Assembly (NCBI GenBank): GCA_013396655.1
Contig: WBMV01009281.1
Coordinates: forward strand, 1 to 64,000
DNA: 64,000 bases
Origin: Campylorhamphus procurvoides
Taxonomy: Eukaryota > Chordata > Aves > Passeriformes > Dendrocolaptidae
Reading direction: 5' to 3'
A model generated the notes under the pieces. It was not told the DNA's origin. It did not search any database and saw only the letters and a program-made list of their open reading frames with translations. The position numbers and the translations under genes were made by a program. This document shows, in pieces, positions 1 through 12,719 of this stretch (positions within the stretch are counted from its first letter, which is position 1; each line of letters starts with the position of its first letter).

Positions 1-1177
1 CATTACATATTATTTAATTTGAATTCTTCAGTGCCTTCATACTTCTCAGTCACAAGAAAATAGGGGGTATTTATCCTATCCCCTTTCCAGCTGTCTAAAT
101 TCATTTGAGTCATTCTGACATATCTGTGCCTAATGTGTTGTTAAATATCTGTAATGCTCGAGATTGTACAGCTTTTCCACACAACCTCTTTTCATGCTTT
201 CTGATGCAAATAGGTTCCAATAAATTGTTTGATTCTTTTCCCTCCTGAAATTCAAGCTTTTTGCTACTTATCTAGTTAATCATGGACAAAGAATATATAT
301 TAAATTATATGAAATTATGTCACAGGTTATTGATCCAAACCTTTTCTGGTGCCTCTTTGTCATGACTTTTCATTTTGTAATTGTCACTGCTAAACACTTA
401 TTTTTTTTACCATTGCAGATTTTAATATGAAAATGTACAGCTTCAGGTTTGAAAATTCTGCCCAAGCACTGAGGAAAAAATATCTTTTTGCACTGTATGA
501 GGATAAATGTATTTAAGTAAAATAACATTAGCCCAAAGCCAGAAGTAATTGATAAATTAAACTCGATATGTAGGAGCTGAACACATGTCTGAAGAAGCTT
601 GTAAGACATTCTTTCAAAACAACTTTGCTATAATGTAATGATAACCCTTCAATTAAATGCAATACTCATAATATGCATATAAAGCTTAATTCTCTGTAAA
701 TGCTCATAGCTTGGGTTTATTTGTTTGGTGGGTTGTTTTTTTCCCTAGGAAAACTTTTTCTTTGTAGTTATTTTAACTCCAACTCCTCTTTTTCTCTTTC
801 TTTACCTGGATTCATGGCATAACCACAGTGATCAACAAACTAGTTCCTTGTGGATGTGGCCAGGTGAGAACCAGGATAACGTGTCACCAGCACCCAGTTT
901 CCTTCCTGACAGAACTGCACATCCCCAAAAATTCTGTAACACCACAGAAACAAATTTTACACTAACACTATTGTATAGTTAGTGTTCATCTTGGCATGAA
1001 AAATTTATATTTATATTTTATATCATTTATAACTATTCAACATTTCTCAAAAAACATATATGGCAATATAACTCAGGCATTTGTAAGCCAGCTGAGGAAA
1101 CTAATTGCTGCCTCCATCCCCACACACCAAAGATAAAAACATTGCTGACTGTATATGAAACGCCTTCTTATTCTTAC
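1..1177. other. Unique AT-rich sequence, no gene seen
   Basis: No reading frame here resembles a known protein, and no RNA gene or repeat family is recognised. The only local structure is a short hairpin: AACACTA at 964-970 pairs with TAGTGTT at 980-986 around a 9-base loop. T-rich runs occur around 400-412 and 735-742. The stretch reads as intergenic or intronic DNA. Confidence 0.6.
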
Positions 1178-1270
1178 CTTGTTGAACAAAGACCCGAAAG
1201 AAGCCCATCCTTTCGGTCACAGCCATCTTCTCCCCATCTCCTCCAAGAGGACACTGTCAGGGTATCTCTG
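1178..1270 (-). other. Weak exon candidate (93 bp, minus strand)
   Basis: Read on the minus strand, this segment is preceded by a long pyrimidine tract ending in TCCTAG and followed by a strong donor (CAACAAG then GTAAGAAT). It is 93 bp, a multiple of three. One frame is open across the segment, using one leading base and leaving two; the other two frames contain stops. The peptide has no feature I recognise and no partner exon nearby can be joined to it confidently. Splice-like pairs of this quality also arise by chance in tens of kilobases. It could be a coding exon, a lncRNA exon or noise, with noise most likely. Confidence 0.15.
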
Positions 1271-3965
1271 CTAGGACAGAACAGAGAGCAAAGATGCAGA
1301 CTGGACCAAAAGCTCAGAGAACTATCTGAAAGCTACACTTTAAAAGGCAGGAAGAGTAGATGTGTCATTAAAACTCCTCAGTGGGGCTGGCTTGAACACT
1401 GCTGGGGAGGAGGAAGGCAAGGCATGAGGAGGCTGCCCAAAGGGATTCCTTCGGAGGTGGGATGGACACAGTGCAGAAGGAATGTAAAGCTGAAAGGACA
1501 CAGGCAGAGCTTCTTCATTGCTTGCACAAATTCCCTTCACAGCTTGTAATTTGTCATACGTGGCTACCAGCACTGATCTCCAGAGCAATGAACAGGGCAC
1601 ATGCCTCGTGCACACACAATTAGGAGGCTGAGGGTAGTATCAGACTGCAAATGCAGAAGGGCATATATCGGTATTGTAATTATGGAAGTTGCTTGTGAGT
1701 GTTTGACTTGCAGCCCAAGAAGGGTTGGGTTGCTGTGTCTGCCTGTAAGGCAGTAGTCAAATGCTAAGTAAGTGTTTCATTCAGCCATGTTCTTATTCAT
1801 CAGTTACAATAATTGCAGAAGAGCTTTTGTAGCATGTAAAGAAATTGTGCAACTCATAGCAAAGCTTCTTCAACATCTTAGATGGCTTAAGTGACTTCTC
1901 ACAAACAAGCCATATGGTGCATATTGCACAGTGTACTTCAGCCTTGGTTTTGGGTGGGCAAACTAGCTGGCAAATATTTGTTAACAAATATATCACAGCA
2001 TTCATTCTTCCCAGGTTAACAAACCATTGACTCCAGGGAAAAGGACCACCTTTGGACAGTCGCTCACCAGGAGTATTGTGGGCAGATAGAGCCAGCACAG
2101 GCAGAGCTGTAACACTCATCTAACAGGTCCCACAAGTGCAGAGACCTGCCATGTACGGAGCTGAGAAAGGTAATTGGGAGGAGAGAAATAAAATACACAA
2201 GGCAGCAAAGCCCTGTTTTTAACAAGAACCACTTCTGATGGCTGTCAGTTCTGATATCAGTGACCAAACAGCTGCCACAGAAGGTTGATTAGGGATTGTT
2301 TACTTCAACAGGATAATGTTTTAGCTGTATTTCACACCCAAATGTTTTACATTCATTTCCGTGAAGCTTCTGATAAACCGATTTAAAGGACTCTCTGTGG
2401 TGTCTTCATTGTACAAGCTTATCTCCTGTGATTCTTAGAATATTAATTAGCAGCTGAATGCACGAGCATGAGTGACAAGGTTGGAACTGCTAGACAGGAG
2501 TAACTGTTTTGAATTGTTTGCTTGGGCTTTACAGATTGGCTGTTATCCACTGCAGTCAGTTGTACACTCAATGTGATCCACATCCACTGTGCAGAAAGCA
2601 GAAAGTATGAAGTGTTTTTATTGCAATTCACTTAATTGCTCCTAAATTTGAATTTTACAGGAGGCTCAGTGGGAAGAGGAGGAAGAAAAGTATTTTGCAG
2701 TCGAAACACATTTCTCTAAACACTAGTGATCCTTTAAACCATACAGGACCAATTTCCCAAATCCCTTAATCCCCTTCTCTGTACTAGGTTAGCACATGCT
2801 GATACTGTCCTGTTGTTTGCAAAAATGAGCAGAGATGAATATGAGCACCAGCTCTATCCTTTACAACTCCTGCCTTGTAAAGATTTATACACAAGCAACA
2901 CCAGTGAGAAATTCTATTATTCCACCAAGTCGAAACCAACATAAATCACAAGCTTCAACATAAGGGAGCAGACATAATTCACGAAACTAGCTGTGTTATG
3001 GGAATAAAATCTTGGATTTAAGATTATAATCCACAGAAGATTTGTTCTAAATCACAGGAGACTGCTATACAGTGTATTTATGCCCTATTCTAAGAGATTC
3101 AGATCAAGCCAGTAAGCCCCTCTTGCGCTTTGGTTTTTAAAATCACCAAAAAGAAAGGCTTTGAAATCAGACTTGAGGGGATAGCAGGTTTTCAAAACTA
3201 AGAAGATTTTTAAGATTAATCCCTGTCTGTGCAGTCAGTAGGTCATTGTTCTGGGGCTTTTCCAGAGTAATGGAAGTCTAAAGCTAAACCACTCCAAGAA
3301 TACTTGTCTAACAGTTGTACCTCCACAGGTGGTGTATGTGCTTAAGGAACAGGCAGAAAACCATAAAGCTGAGACTGCTGGGAGATTGACACCCAGGTAC
3401 TTCTCAGAATGCACAAGCACTTGAAACACAAGGAAACAGAAATAGAACTAAATAAAACTCAATACGTGCGAGTCTGAGGAAGATTTCCAAGAGCGTGAAA
3501 GTTGCCCAAAGAAAATCAGAAAGTCCCTCATCAAGAACATGCTGCAAATCAGCTCTGTGGAAAAGGAGCAGTAAAAAGATACGTGACAAGGAACTGTGGC
3601 AAACAGAACATGCTGCAAACAGATCCCCTTCAAGTCTTTGTGACTTGTTCAATCCAGGTTCCATCACATGCCCACCACATTCCTGATCTCACACTTCTGC
3701 CCATCTGCAGAGTCAGTATTGGAGTATTTTAGAGTAAAGGGCATTGTTACTTAAGACTAGTGATTTTATGTCAATGTTAGATTTGATCCCCTGTCATTTT
3801 TCTAAGGTATTATTAATATTATTATGCTTTATTGCCACCATGGCTGTGACCTTTGAATGTCTCTGGGCCTGGTAACATAAGGCCACAGAAGCGTATCGTG
3901 GAAATTTAGTCTGTCCTACACAGATTGTAGCAAATCAGATACTATGGAGCATCACATGGATATGC
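1271..3965. other. Unique sequence, no gene seen
   Basis: Several open frames of 60-110 codons occur on both strands, but they overlap each other, carry no recognisable motif and look like chance openings. No interspersed repeat, RNA gene or long low-complexity tract is seen. Confidence 0.55.
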
Positions 3966-4074
3966 TTAAATCAAAAAGAAATAAGAAATAATCCAAAAGA
4001 GCCAACACAAAACCCCTCAACAAAACACAAAAAACCCTCCCAAAACCAACAAAATCCCAAACCCCAAAATAAAT
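3966..4074 (+). repeat. A/C-rich low-complexity tract
   Basis: For about 110 bases the plus strand is almost entirely A and C, with very few G or T, in irregular units such as CAAAA, CCCAAA and ACAAAAC. This is strand-asymmetric low-complexity DNA rather than a clean microsatellite. Similar tracts occur at 29,491-29,535 and 43,697-43,770, and a complementary G/T-rich one at 17,256-17,334. It may be the decayed tail of an old retroposon, but no body is recognisable beside it. Confidence 0.7.
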
Positions 4075-7000
4075 GGAGTTACAAATAAAGTGAGAAATCG
4101 AACAGTGGATGAAAACATTTCCAAGAAAATGAATGCACATGTAGGCAGTTTTGTTAGCTATTTTGAGAAATAAAAAGACACAAGTTTCTCCGCTTACAAG
4201 CAGATGACATGAAAAACAATGAATTATTTATATCTCACAGCAAAGGTATTTCTAATCTTATTAGCAATGGAAATATCCTTTTGGAGATCATAACTTATTT
4301 ACAAGTAGAGCAGTGTGGAAATAGCAAAGATGTATACATGCAAAAATATTTTTTTTTACAGAACAGGTGGGAGAAAAACATTAGAAAGCCAGTTTTGTGT
4401 TTTCTTGTTGCAGCTGGAGATGTAAGAGTTTATCTGTAGTGCACATACAAGGAAAACTCAGCAAAAGTAAATCATAATTCAGTGGTATGGACATCACAAA
4501 AAGAAGAGGAATGTAATCTATTCAACTTTCCTCTCACAAATAGAATGGGGGGGGGAAATTCTTACTGATCGCCCACAGCTTTAAGTCTTGTTAGGTTTTT
4601 TTGACAACATTCTGTCACTTATGTTCACAAATTGCCAAGTTTCCCAGGATCAACTGCTCACTCCAATGGGAGAGACCATTAAAGGTTCCTCATTTTTCTC
4701 TTCAGCACTTCAGTATTGCCGATATAAAGAGGCTTGACAATATTTAAGCACTTCACATTATCTTAGGGCTTTCAAGGAAGAAATACTAATTAAAATGCAG
4801 CTAACAAAGCTATCTTAGGTTTGGCTCTTAAGCAGGTGCTTTTCTCACAGTGTCATAAATCTGCCCTAAAAGCATGTTGACCACACAAAGCTGTGACTGC
4901 TCAGAATTTATTCAGAGAATGCACTTCTTATGGAGACACTGCCAAGTGCCTCCGACATTTTAATTCCCAGTTTTTCTCCCTACACTACCCTACCGTCTCT
5001 TTGAAGATTAAGGACAAATGTCCTGTAAAATTTCAAGACAACTGCTAAGTGTCCTAAAAATGTTAATTAACTACTTTTTTTTCCATTTTGAAATTTTCAG
5101 TCTATAATAGACCTTCTCTGTAGCAGAAAAGTTTTGATTCAGAATTGTTCTTCAGCTGGGGAAAATGGAAAGAAACTTCCCCATGACAGAGGGATTCAAA
5201 TCAAGCATGTGCATAAATTGCCAGGAAACTTCAGTTTTAGTTGTCTCTGTGCCATGAGGGGTCCCTGCCTGGCAAGTAATGTGAGAAGGAATTCATCCTC
5301 TAATATAGATGCCACTTGCCATGTATACCAGGATGTGCACAAAAGATGAAGGGACTGTGACAAACATTCCTACTCTTTTTTTTCTTCTCCAAAATGCCAT
5401 TAATAATACAAAGAATTGCTCCTGTTTCTGCATGTATAGTCGTGGGATGTCATTCTTAGGAGTTGTAAGTAGTTTTTTCTTATTATTTTTATAGAAAAAG
5501 ACAGATTTCTATGGGACTTGGGATTTTACCTGATAGCTCAATGTTTTCAGTCCCATGTCATGAATTAAGATCAAGCACACAGCACAGGATTACCCAGCAC
5601 TCTCACCAAAAAGTATAGATCTTCAAAAGAGAAACAGTTTCTGAACCTTCCACTAAAACCAGAACAAAAAAAAGCTACACCATCTGCTCCCATAACGTGT
5701 TTTTTACTCTTTTACCAGAGTAGAGTCAACATGGAACCTTTCTACAGGAAATCTGTATTTAGTAGGATTGCCATCACCCCAAATATGTTTCACCACGAAA
5801 TGTGAGCTGTTATGATCATAAATATATCACTCCTACGGCTAGAGAGAAACATTTTCACTGAAAGCAACAAAGAGCACTGGGGTCATACTCTGAATATTCC
5901 TGTGGTCCTTTTCACTCCTGCAGTAAGAGCAGGCTGAGAGCACACAGCAAACCAGAGATTTCCTCTATTGCCTCAATTCCTTTGCAGGGCACACACATGG
6001 ATGCATGCTAAAATGCCAAAAAATTCTGATTGTTTTGGGGAGCTGTCAAAATTCAGGAGAAATTCCTGTAAGATGTAGGACACACAAAGAAACTCAATTC
6101 TTCTGCTTTTGAGCTGTTACAAGCATGACTCAATTTATTGGGTTGGGGCTTGTTATCTCCCTTAATAAAACAGGTCCAATAAATATTACTTTTCATTAAA
6201 GGTATTTAAGTGTTAAATGGAAGGAAAAAATACCTTTGGATCATATGAAAATGACCATGGGTACTGTCATAAGTCAGGAAGAGGTAGAATCTGCCCCAGT
6301 CCTTCTTAGTGCCCCCTTCCTAGGGGTCAGTAAGCCAATGACAGTCCCCAGTCACACCTATGGGTTTTGACTCTCTCTGCAGCCCCTGGGGTAATTTTTT
6401 ACTCCTCTGCTGGTTCTTATCCATCAGCTCTCCTAAAGCTTGCCATATTTCTGTGCAGGAAGGCCTCTCAGCTGTACCCCCTCTCCCCTGGGTTTGGCTC
6501 CTGTTTGCAGGCAGCTCTTCCTGTGGCAGCCTGCCTGTTCCAGGGGAACATCCCACCTCTGCCTGTCCCACCTGCAGGGAGCTCAGCTGCACAGCTCAGG
6601 GTCACGGAGCAGCCCGGGCTGGAAGGAGCCTTGCCAAACCCTCTGGCAAAGGGCACCTAGATGGGATTAGGTAGCACCAGGACAGGCTCTCCTTGGTCTC
6701 CAGTCCAGCAGTCACTACATGCAGGACTGGCCCTCACAGGGACACCCTCCTACATCCTGCATGGATGCTTCATTTACATGTTTAAAGTTAAACTCCATGC
6801 AAGCTGTCTCTGCCCAGAATTCAAGGCTCCTGCCCCCATAATACACCTTCATGTCCTTTAGAACTGCTGCGCCCGTTCTGATTCAGTCAGCATTTTTCAA
6901 GTTTTTAGTCAAATGAGCATGTTCCCTGAACATTTCATTAGCCCACAGATCAAGCTCTCCTTGCTGCCTGATGACAGCTGCTACTTCTGTTTCCACGGAA

Positions 7001-8119
7001 TTCCTCTGGTACAGCCTTTGGCTTTAGTTCAAGACCACACTCCCTGGTTCTCATTAGTTTTTGGATGAGGAACATCTCCAGCTCACTGTGCCATCACCAT
7101 GGCTTCCTTACACCTGCTATCTGTTCTCTTTCCTGACACAGCTGCTGTTCCATCTTGTGTTAGCGGCACAGTTTTCTATCTTGGGGCTTTTATTCATTCA
7201 TCTCTTGTCCAGTCTCTTGTAGTAGGAGAGTCATAAAGCATCTTCCCTGTCCTTCTCAGTAGCTCACCATATGTTTTGGAATCCTCCAGACACCTTGCAG
7301 TTTGAGTGTGTGAGGTGAGAAGTTCTGAAATGATGGTATGGTTCCCAGACTGTGAATGTCCTTCCCTCATCCCTTCCTTCTTTTTGCCATCTTTTATTTT
7401 GATTTTCAGCAAGAACCGAGTGCTCCAATATGCAGTTTGTTTTCAGTTTGCCTCTGAATACTGGATAAAGTCATTTACCTTTGAATACAATGGGAACTGC
7501 TTGGGAGGTGTCTGAGTATTGCACTGACGGGCACACAAGGGCTGAGTGCCTGCCTGCAGATCAAGGCGAAGAGCCCTCACAAGCAAGAGAGTTTGTCTTT
7601 TTTTGTAGAATGTCTGAAAACTTACAGTTATGGCATCCCACTCCACTGCTGGTAGCCTTCTATCGCTGAAAGCTCTTCCTTAGCAGATCATAAATGAATA
7701 ATTAGGTTTCTCCAATTGCCCCTTCTGGATCCACAGTTTTGTTAGGATGAAAATACATCCTCATATTTAGGGTTCCTGAGAACTCACATTCCCTATTATT
7801 ATTCTTCAACCTGGCCCTGAAATACTCAGGCAGCTGATTACTGTCTTTGATAATCTTCTGTTATACACATGAATTGATACAAATGAAGGCATTTTTATCT
7901 GGATATTGAGATTTCTGGGACAATGGGCAGATCCTGCTTCACAGATGGGAATTCCCTGCAAATTATACTTTTGTTTTACCAGTTGAGAAAATGGCTGTAT
8001 GTAATTGCAGTTAGCCCAGTTCTAAACTATAAGATGTCTATTCACAAAGATAAAAGTATTTACTTACTGGGATATTAAGCTGACTTGCACATAGCAAAAT
8101 CTTTACCCACTCTTCAAAG
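4075..8119. other. Unique sequence, no gene seen
   Basis: This stretch contains a run of nine G at 4,547-4,555 and a slightly richer-GC patch at about 6,300-6,720 in which frames stay open on both strands without protein-like features. I see no RNA gene, transposon or splice-bounded reading frame worth proposing. Confidence 0.5.
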
Positions 8120-8720
8120 CTAAGTAAAAGGACTACACACTCTGTTGATTGTGTTCAGAGTTTTGTTTTGGTTTAAACCCTTGAAATGTCTATGCAGTGA
8201 ATGGATAAACCTTCCATAATATGTGAAAGCTAAATGAAATAAACTCCATTAAATTACTGAAGCGCTTTACTTTGATATCTTGTCACATATGGCTGCAAAA
8301 TCCATTTTAAAAAGCTGCTGATTACACTCAGAAACATTACCTCCTGCACATCAGGAAACGACACTTATGTCCCACTGACATCTTCCACGCCCATCTGCTA
8401 ATTACAAGAAAAACAGCCAGACTGAAGTATTTCTCCTGTATCTGCAAAACCCCCCATTGTAGTCGAGGTGAGAATGAGGCAGTGAGAGGCTTCTGATAAC
8501 CTCTAATTCATCTCCTAGGCCACTGACAGGCTTTCACACTCATAACCACTTAAACATTTTGAAACTGCTTCTGAACACTCTTACCAATTCTCAATCAATC
8601 AGTTACCACTAAGCAGTGATTGTTGTAGCCCTACGTAGCTAATTAGCTTCTATTTACCTCTCCTCAAGATTAAACTTTTAAAACCACCATTTATTAGGCT
8701 GATTACATATTAGTGACCCT
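8120..8720. promoter_or_regulatory. Possible non-coding regulatory element (homeodomain-type motifs)
   Basis: This 600-bp stretch has no coding potential but is dense in TAAT/ATTA cores, including TAATTA. It contains a perfect 12-bp palindrome AGCTAATTAGCT at 8,637-8,648, a CTACGTAG palindrome at 8,631-8,638, and a TCAATCAATC run at 8,591-8,600 of the type bound by PBX/HOX-class proteins. Paired-class homeodomain dimers are known to bind inverted TAAT sites. That the region acts as an enhancer is inference from motif content alone. AT-rich DNA gives many TAAT cores by chance, and conservation cannot be judged here. Confidence 0.2.
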
Positions 8721-8754
8721 ACTAATATTGCCAAGATGAACATTTGTCCGCAGC

Positions 8755-9065
8755 AATTCTCCCCCAGAAACCAAACCAGCAAGCAAAGAGAGTGGAAGGA
8801 GAGAGAAGTCAAGACAGAACAAAGGGATAAGAGCAATTCCCTCAGAAGTCATGCAGAGACAGCCAGAAGACTCAATATGACAAGACAGAGGAAGTTAAGA
8901 AAAACAGGAATGAAGAACCTGCCAAGGAAAGTACCAGAAGGGCTCATCAGCACCAGAACCATGGGGTTAGAGGGTCTTGGCAGAGAGAGTATTTGTCACC
9001 AGGAAGTCCAAGGTTTTGAGGAGATGGAATGTGAGATGTGGCCGCTGAGAAAAGACTGAAAAAGC
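8755..9065 (+). other. Purine-rich (A/G) stretch without recognised gene
   Basis: For about 300 bases the plus strand is strongly enriched in A and G, with repeated AGAGAG, GAAG and GACAG motifs. The bias removes stop codons and opens one plus-strand frame of 107 codons. The encoded peptide is simply rich in Lys, Arg and Glu, as the base bias predicts, and matches no family I know. I read the open frame as a by-product of composition. Confidence 0.45.
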
Positions 9066-12000
9066 CAAAAATGCATCCTCAAGACAGAAAAGATTATTGT
9101 GATTGTTATTTACAGTTGGAAAATTAATTTATTCCCAGGAGAACAGATCCAGAACAAAGTCCAAAAACTTTGCTATATAAGAATATATTGGAAGTATATT
9201 TGAATATGTTTCTGAGAAGATAAAGACCTGAATTAAAGAAACCTGGGTTTGAGGTATGAGCAAAGGTAAGCACCAAACGAAGCCACCTGTGAAAGGATCC
9301 TTTCCAGGATCTGTAACCACCTGGTGCTACAGTTGGTTCTGACAGCAATGGTTCTACAGGAATGGCAAAACCCATCAGCTGCAAATGAATGTGTAAACTG
9401 TGACTGGCAGAACTGGGAGAGAGGCTGAGGGCTGCAAAATAATGAAGAAGGCATTTCCAACAGCAATTTTCTGGGCTCTTTTCAACAATTTGAAGGAAGC
9501 AATGAGTTCCGGGTCGGTTTTTATTTAGCTATTGTAAAAAAAGTCTTTGAATATGTTATCAGGGGATGATGGGGGAATGAGAGAGAATAAGTCAGAAAGA
9601 AATAGCATTTTTTAAATAAAAATCCTTGAGAGATAATACTGATAATTTCTCTGGGTTTGCGTTATATGCCATAAAAATGAGGCTGCATAAAACAAACAAT
9701 CATGTGCTAACAATCAAAAAAGTTCCCCTAGAGCCAACACAGAAAGATTTATTTAGAATGACTGTAGGAACATTCCGTAGCCCGAAGAGCCTTCAGTTCT
9801 CAGGTCATTGACATCGACAGGATGCCCCTGCTGAGCACCAGATTAGGAAGATCAAATTGATTTTTTGGCTAGGCGTGCTACAACAACAACTGCCAGGGCA
9901 CCTGTGGCGCCTGGAGAGCAGAGCACGGGCTGCCCGCAGGGAGCTCTGCCTTTGGAGGCAGCAACACACAGCTCTCATCATCTCTAATCTACCGCTTGGA
10001 GCTGGGAAAGGACTGAGATATGGCATTTCCTAATGACAAAAGAACACTGATCCCTCATCCAGAACAGCTGTAAGGAAGAAAGAAATGCTGGGTAATTTTC
10101 TGATATTATGTGCAAAGCTCAGATTTACAAAGTCTGTATTATTATAATCTGTGGCTGAGGGAATTAAGGATTTGTAACAGCATGTATGGATAGAGAATGC
10201 TAAAGCAGAAAGCAACAGGACTTAGAGTTTCCAAAGATGCCTGAGTCTGTGGAGATGCTCCCAGGTTCCAAAAGAAACGTCGTCCAGAGCCTTCCCCAGA
10301 GGCTGGGGACTGTCCCCTAGAAGAGTATGCATTTATGAGTACTTAAACCAAATTTCTCCTGCTTCCATAAGGGAGATAAGACTGAGCAAGTGGACTTTTA
10401 CTCTACAACTACAGTGCTGACACTTTGAGGGGGATTTACAGGTTAGAACATCTCTACAAGGCACTTCCAAAACCAGCAGAGTATTGCTGGAAAACTCCTG
10501 GAAAACATGTATTTGTAACTGCATTATAACAATTTGTGAAAAATTTTATTCTTAAGATTTGACTTAACTGGCATTGTGATAAGTGCATTAAATCTGTGTT
10601 GCTGCCATGGATTAGAACTTGACAGAGTAAGACTTTGTGCTGGTGAACAGGTACCACTCTGATATTTTTTTTGGAATATTTAAGGATATGATGACAGTGC
10701 TTACACATTTCCCCAAAGGTCTGGCTTGAAACATTTTGCGTTCCATCTCTCTTGAAATGATTTAGTGTCAGAATCAAAACATCCCCAGCCCCAATCTGGT
10801 GCTGCAGCCTAATAATTCTTTCACACAGAAAATGTAATGTCTCTTTGCTTATATCCAACGTGGCACTCAAAATACGTTCAAGGTGATTTATGTACATAAT
10901 ATGCACCAATATGGGACTGTCTCTCTAAATTAACTTACTGTAAAATGATACTCTGTTTTAAATATTTTAATGTGGGGAACATTTTGGAGGGTTCAGTAGA
11001 AGTCAAGAGAGGTTTGAACACTGGTCTGCATGTTTACTATGCAAACACTATTGCACTGATACATCCTGAAATGGAATGCCTGTTATAACTTGGGTGATTG
11101 CAATGCTTTTTCTAGGGCTCTTGGTATCACACAGTTGTTGATGGACTACGTTTGGACAGCTCTTACTGCATTATTTTAAGATGATTCAGCTGCCAATTTT
11201 TACACTGTGTCACAGTGTTAAGCTGTATTGCATACTGTTGAAGGGAGTCTTCTAGCAGTGGGGCTTTTTTTTTTTACTGTCTTGCATTTTTATGCATTTT
11301 TACATTAATTTGCTAGTAGAATAATAATCCATGCTATTTTTCACATTGTGATTAAAAATAGTTTAAAATAATGTTGACTTAAAGAGCTGTCAAATAACTG
11401 AGCCCATAGATTGGCTTTTCTAATGTGCTGTAGCTGATCCTCCATTACTTGATGAAATGCAAATAGAACCAGCAAAACAGGCAGCCATGGCTTATTACTC
11501 CATGCTGAATTTTTTCTCAGCTCTGCAAAAATCAACAGAGACACTGCTATTGATATTAATTTCACTGGGACAAATATTTTTCTCCTAGGAAGCAACTGTG
11601 ATGAATACTTGTGTATCTTGTGTTCATATTTTTCTCACTTTGTGTTTCACACTGCATAAAGCTTCATTAAACAAATCTCCGTCCTTCCATGAGTAATGAA
11701 CTAGGAAAGGCAGTGCTCGAGGTCCATTCCTCCTATCAGCGCCTCTGTGATAACAGACATAATAGAACTTAACAAATCCTTTGGAATGCTGGCAAGTAAT
11801 GTCTTTTTAGTATGTATTTCCCAATAGAAGGACAATCACACTTCATGGGGAAAAAAGTCACTGCAAGAAGCCAATTTTATGAATACATAATGAAATCGTA
11901 TTATTTTAAAAGAAATAATTATATTTGAGATCAGCCTCAGAGTCTGTCAAAGATGTCAGCCAAAACATTACAACGCAGACCTCTAAAGAAGCAAATCATT

Positions 12001-12719
12001 TTGTTGGGTTTTTTTTTCTCCTGTGTCATCTTTCTGTACTCTGGAAATACATATCTAATTGGAATATTTTTAATTAATGTATGATTCTCCAGGTTCAAAT
12101 TCAAAATTAATGCATGAAGCTAGGTACTTAAACCTATATTACTAAATCTAAACAAAAATACCTTGACTTCAAAAGGAGCTGAAAATACACACTTGTAGTT
12201 CCCTTTATTTCCAGAAATGGGTCTGCTTTTCTGTCTTACCTGTGATTTAGAAGCTCAGATTCAGGTACTGATAAGGCATAATTTGACACACCAGAGATTT
12301 CTTCAGTGAATACAAAACCTGAAGTCCCAACTAAAACTGCTGCCTTGACTCACAATAGAATAGGCTAATTTGCCAAGAATTACACTACAGCTATTCTTCT
12401 GATAAAACCAGAAGTATGTAACTTTTAGCAAAGTTGGAGAATATCCTGGCAAGAAAAGAGTTCTTGCTACAGGCAAAAATAATTTTACTTTTGGCAGGTT
12501 TACAGCAAAGCAAATCAGTTACATTTTCACCTCAGGTGGTTTGTGGTATCAAAAAGGCAGTTCTTGCAGATGGAAAACTGTCATTACATGAGGACAAGCT
12601 GTTTGCTGGGGGAAATGGAAATATTTTGCTCTCTGTCAAACCTGTGAATATTGGAGAGAAAAAGCTGTTTTCATATAGGAATACTCAAACCAGAAGCTGA
12701 TAGTTTAATGGAGTTCCAC
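9066..12719. other. Unique AT-rich sequence, no gene seen
   Basis: The longest frame here is 151 codons on the minus strand at 10,454-10,909. It has no recognisable domain and its flanks are AT-rich with T runs, so I do not call it a gene. Good splice-donor-like sites occur near 9,266 (plus) and 12,239 (minus) but have no plausible open exon attached. No repeat family is recognised. Confidence 0.5.

Noticed and set aside
8736..9059. 107-codon Lys/Arg/Glu-rich frame
   Set aside because: Explained by the purine-rich plus strand, which removes stop codons and yields charged residues.
10454..10909. 151-codon minus-strand reading frame
   Set aside because: No recognisable domain, no supporting splice or promoter context, and frames of this size are expected by chance in 64 kb.
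12093..12105. GGTTCAAATTC, resembling a tRNA B box
   Set aside because: No A box, acceptor stem or cloverleaf can be formed around it.
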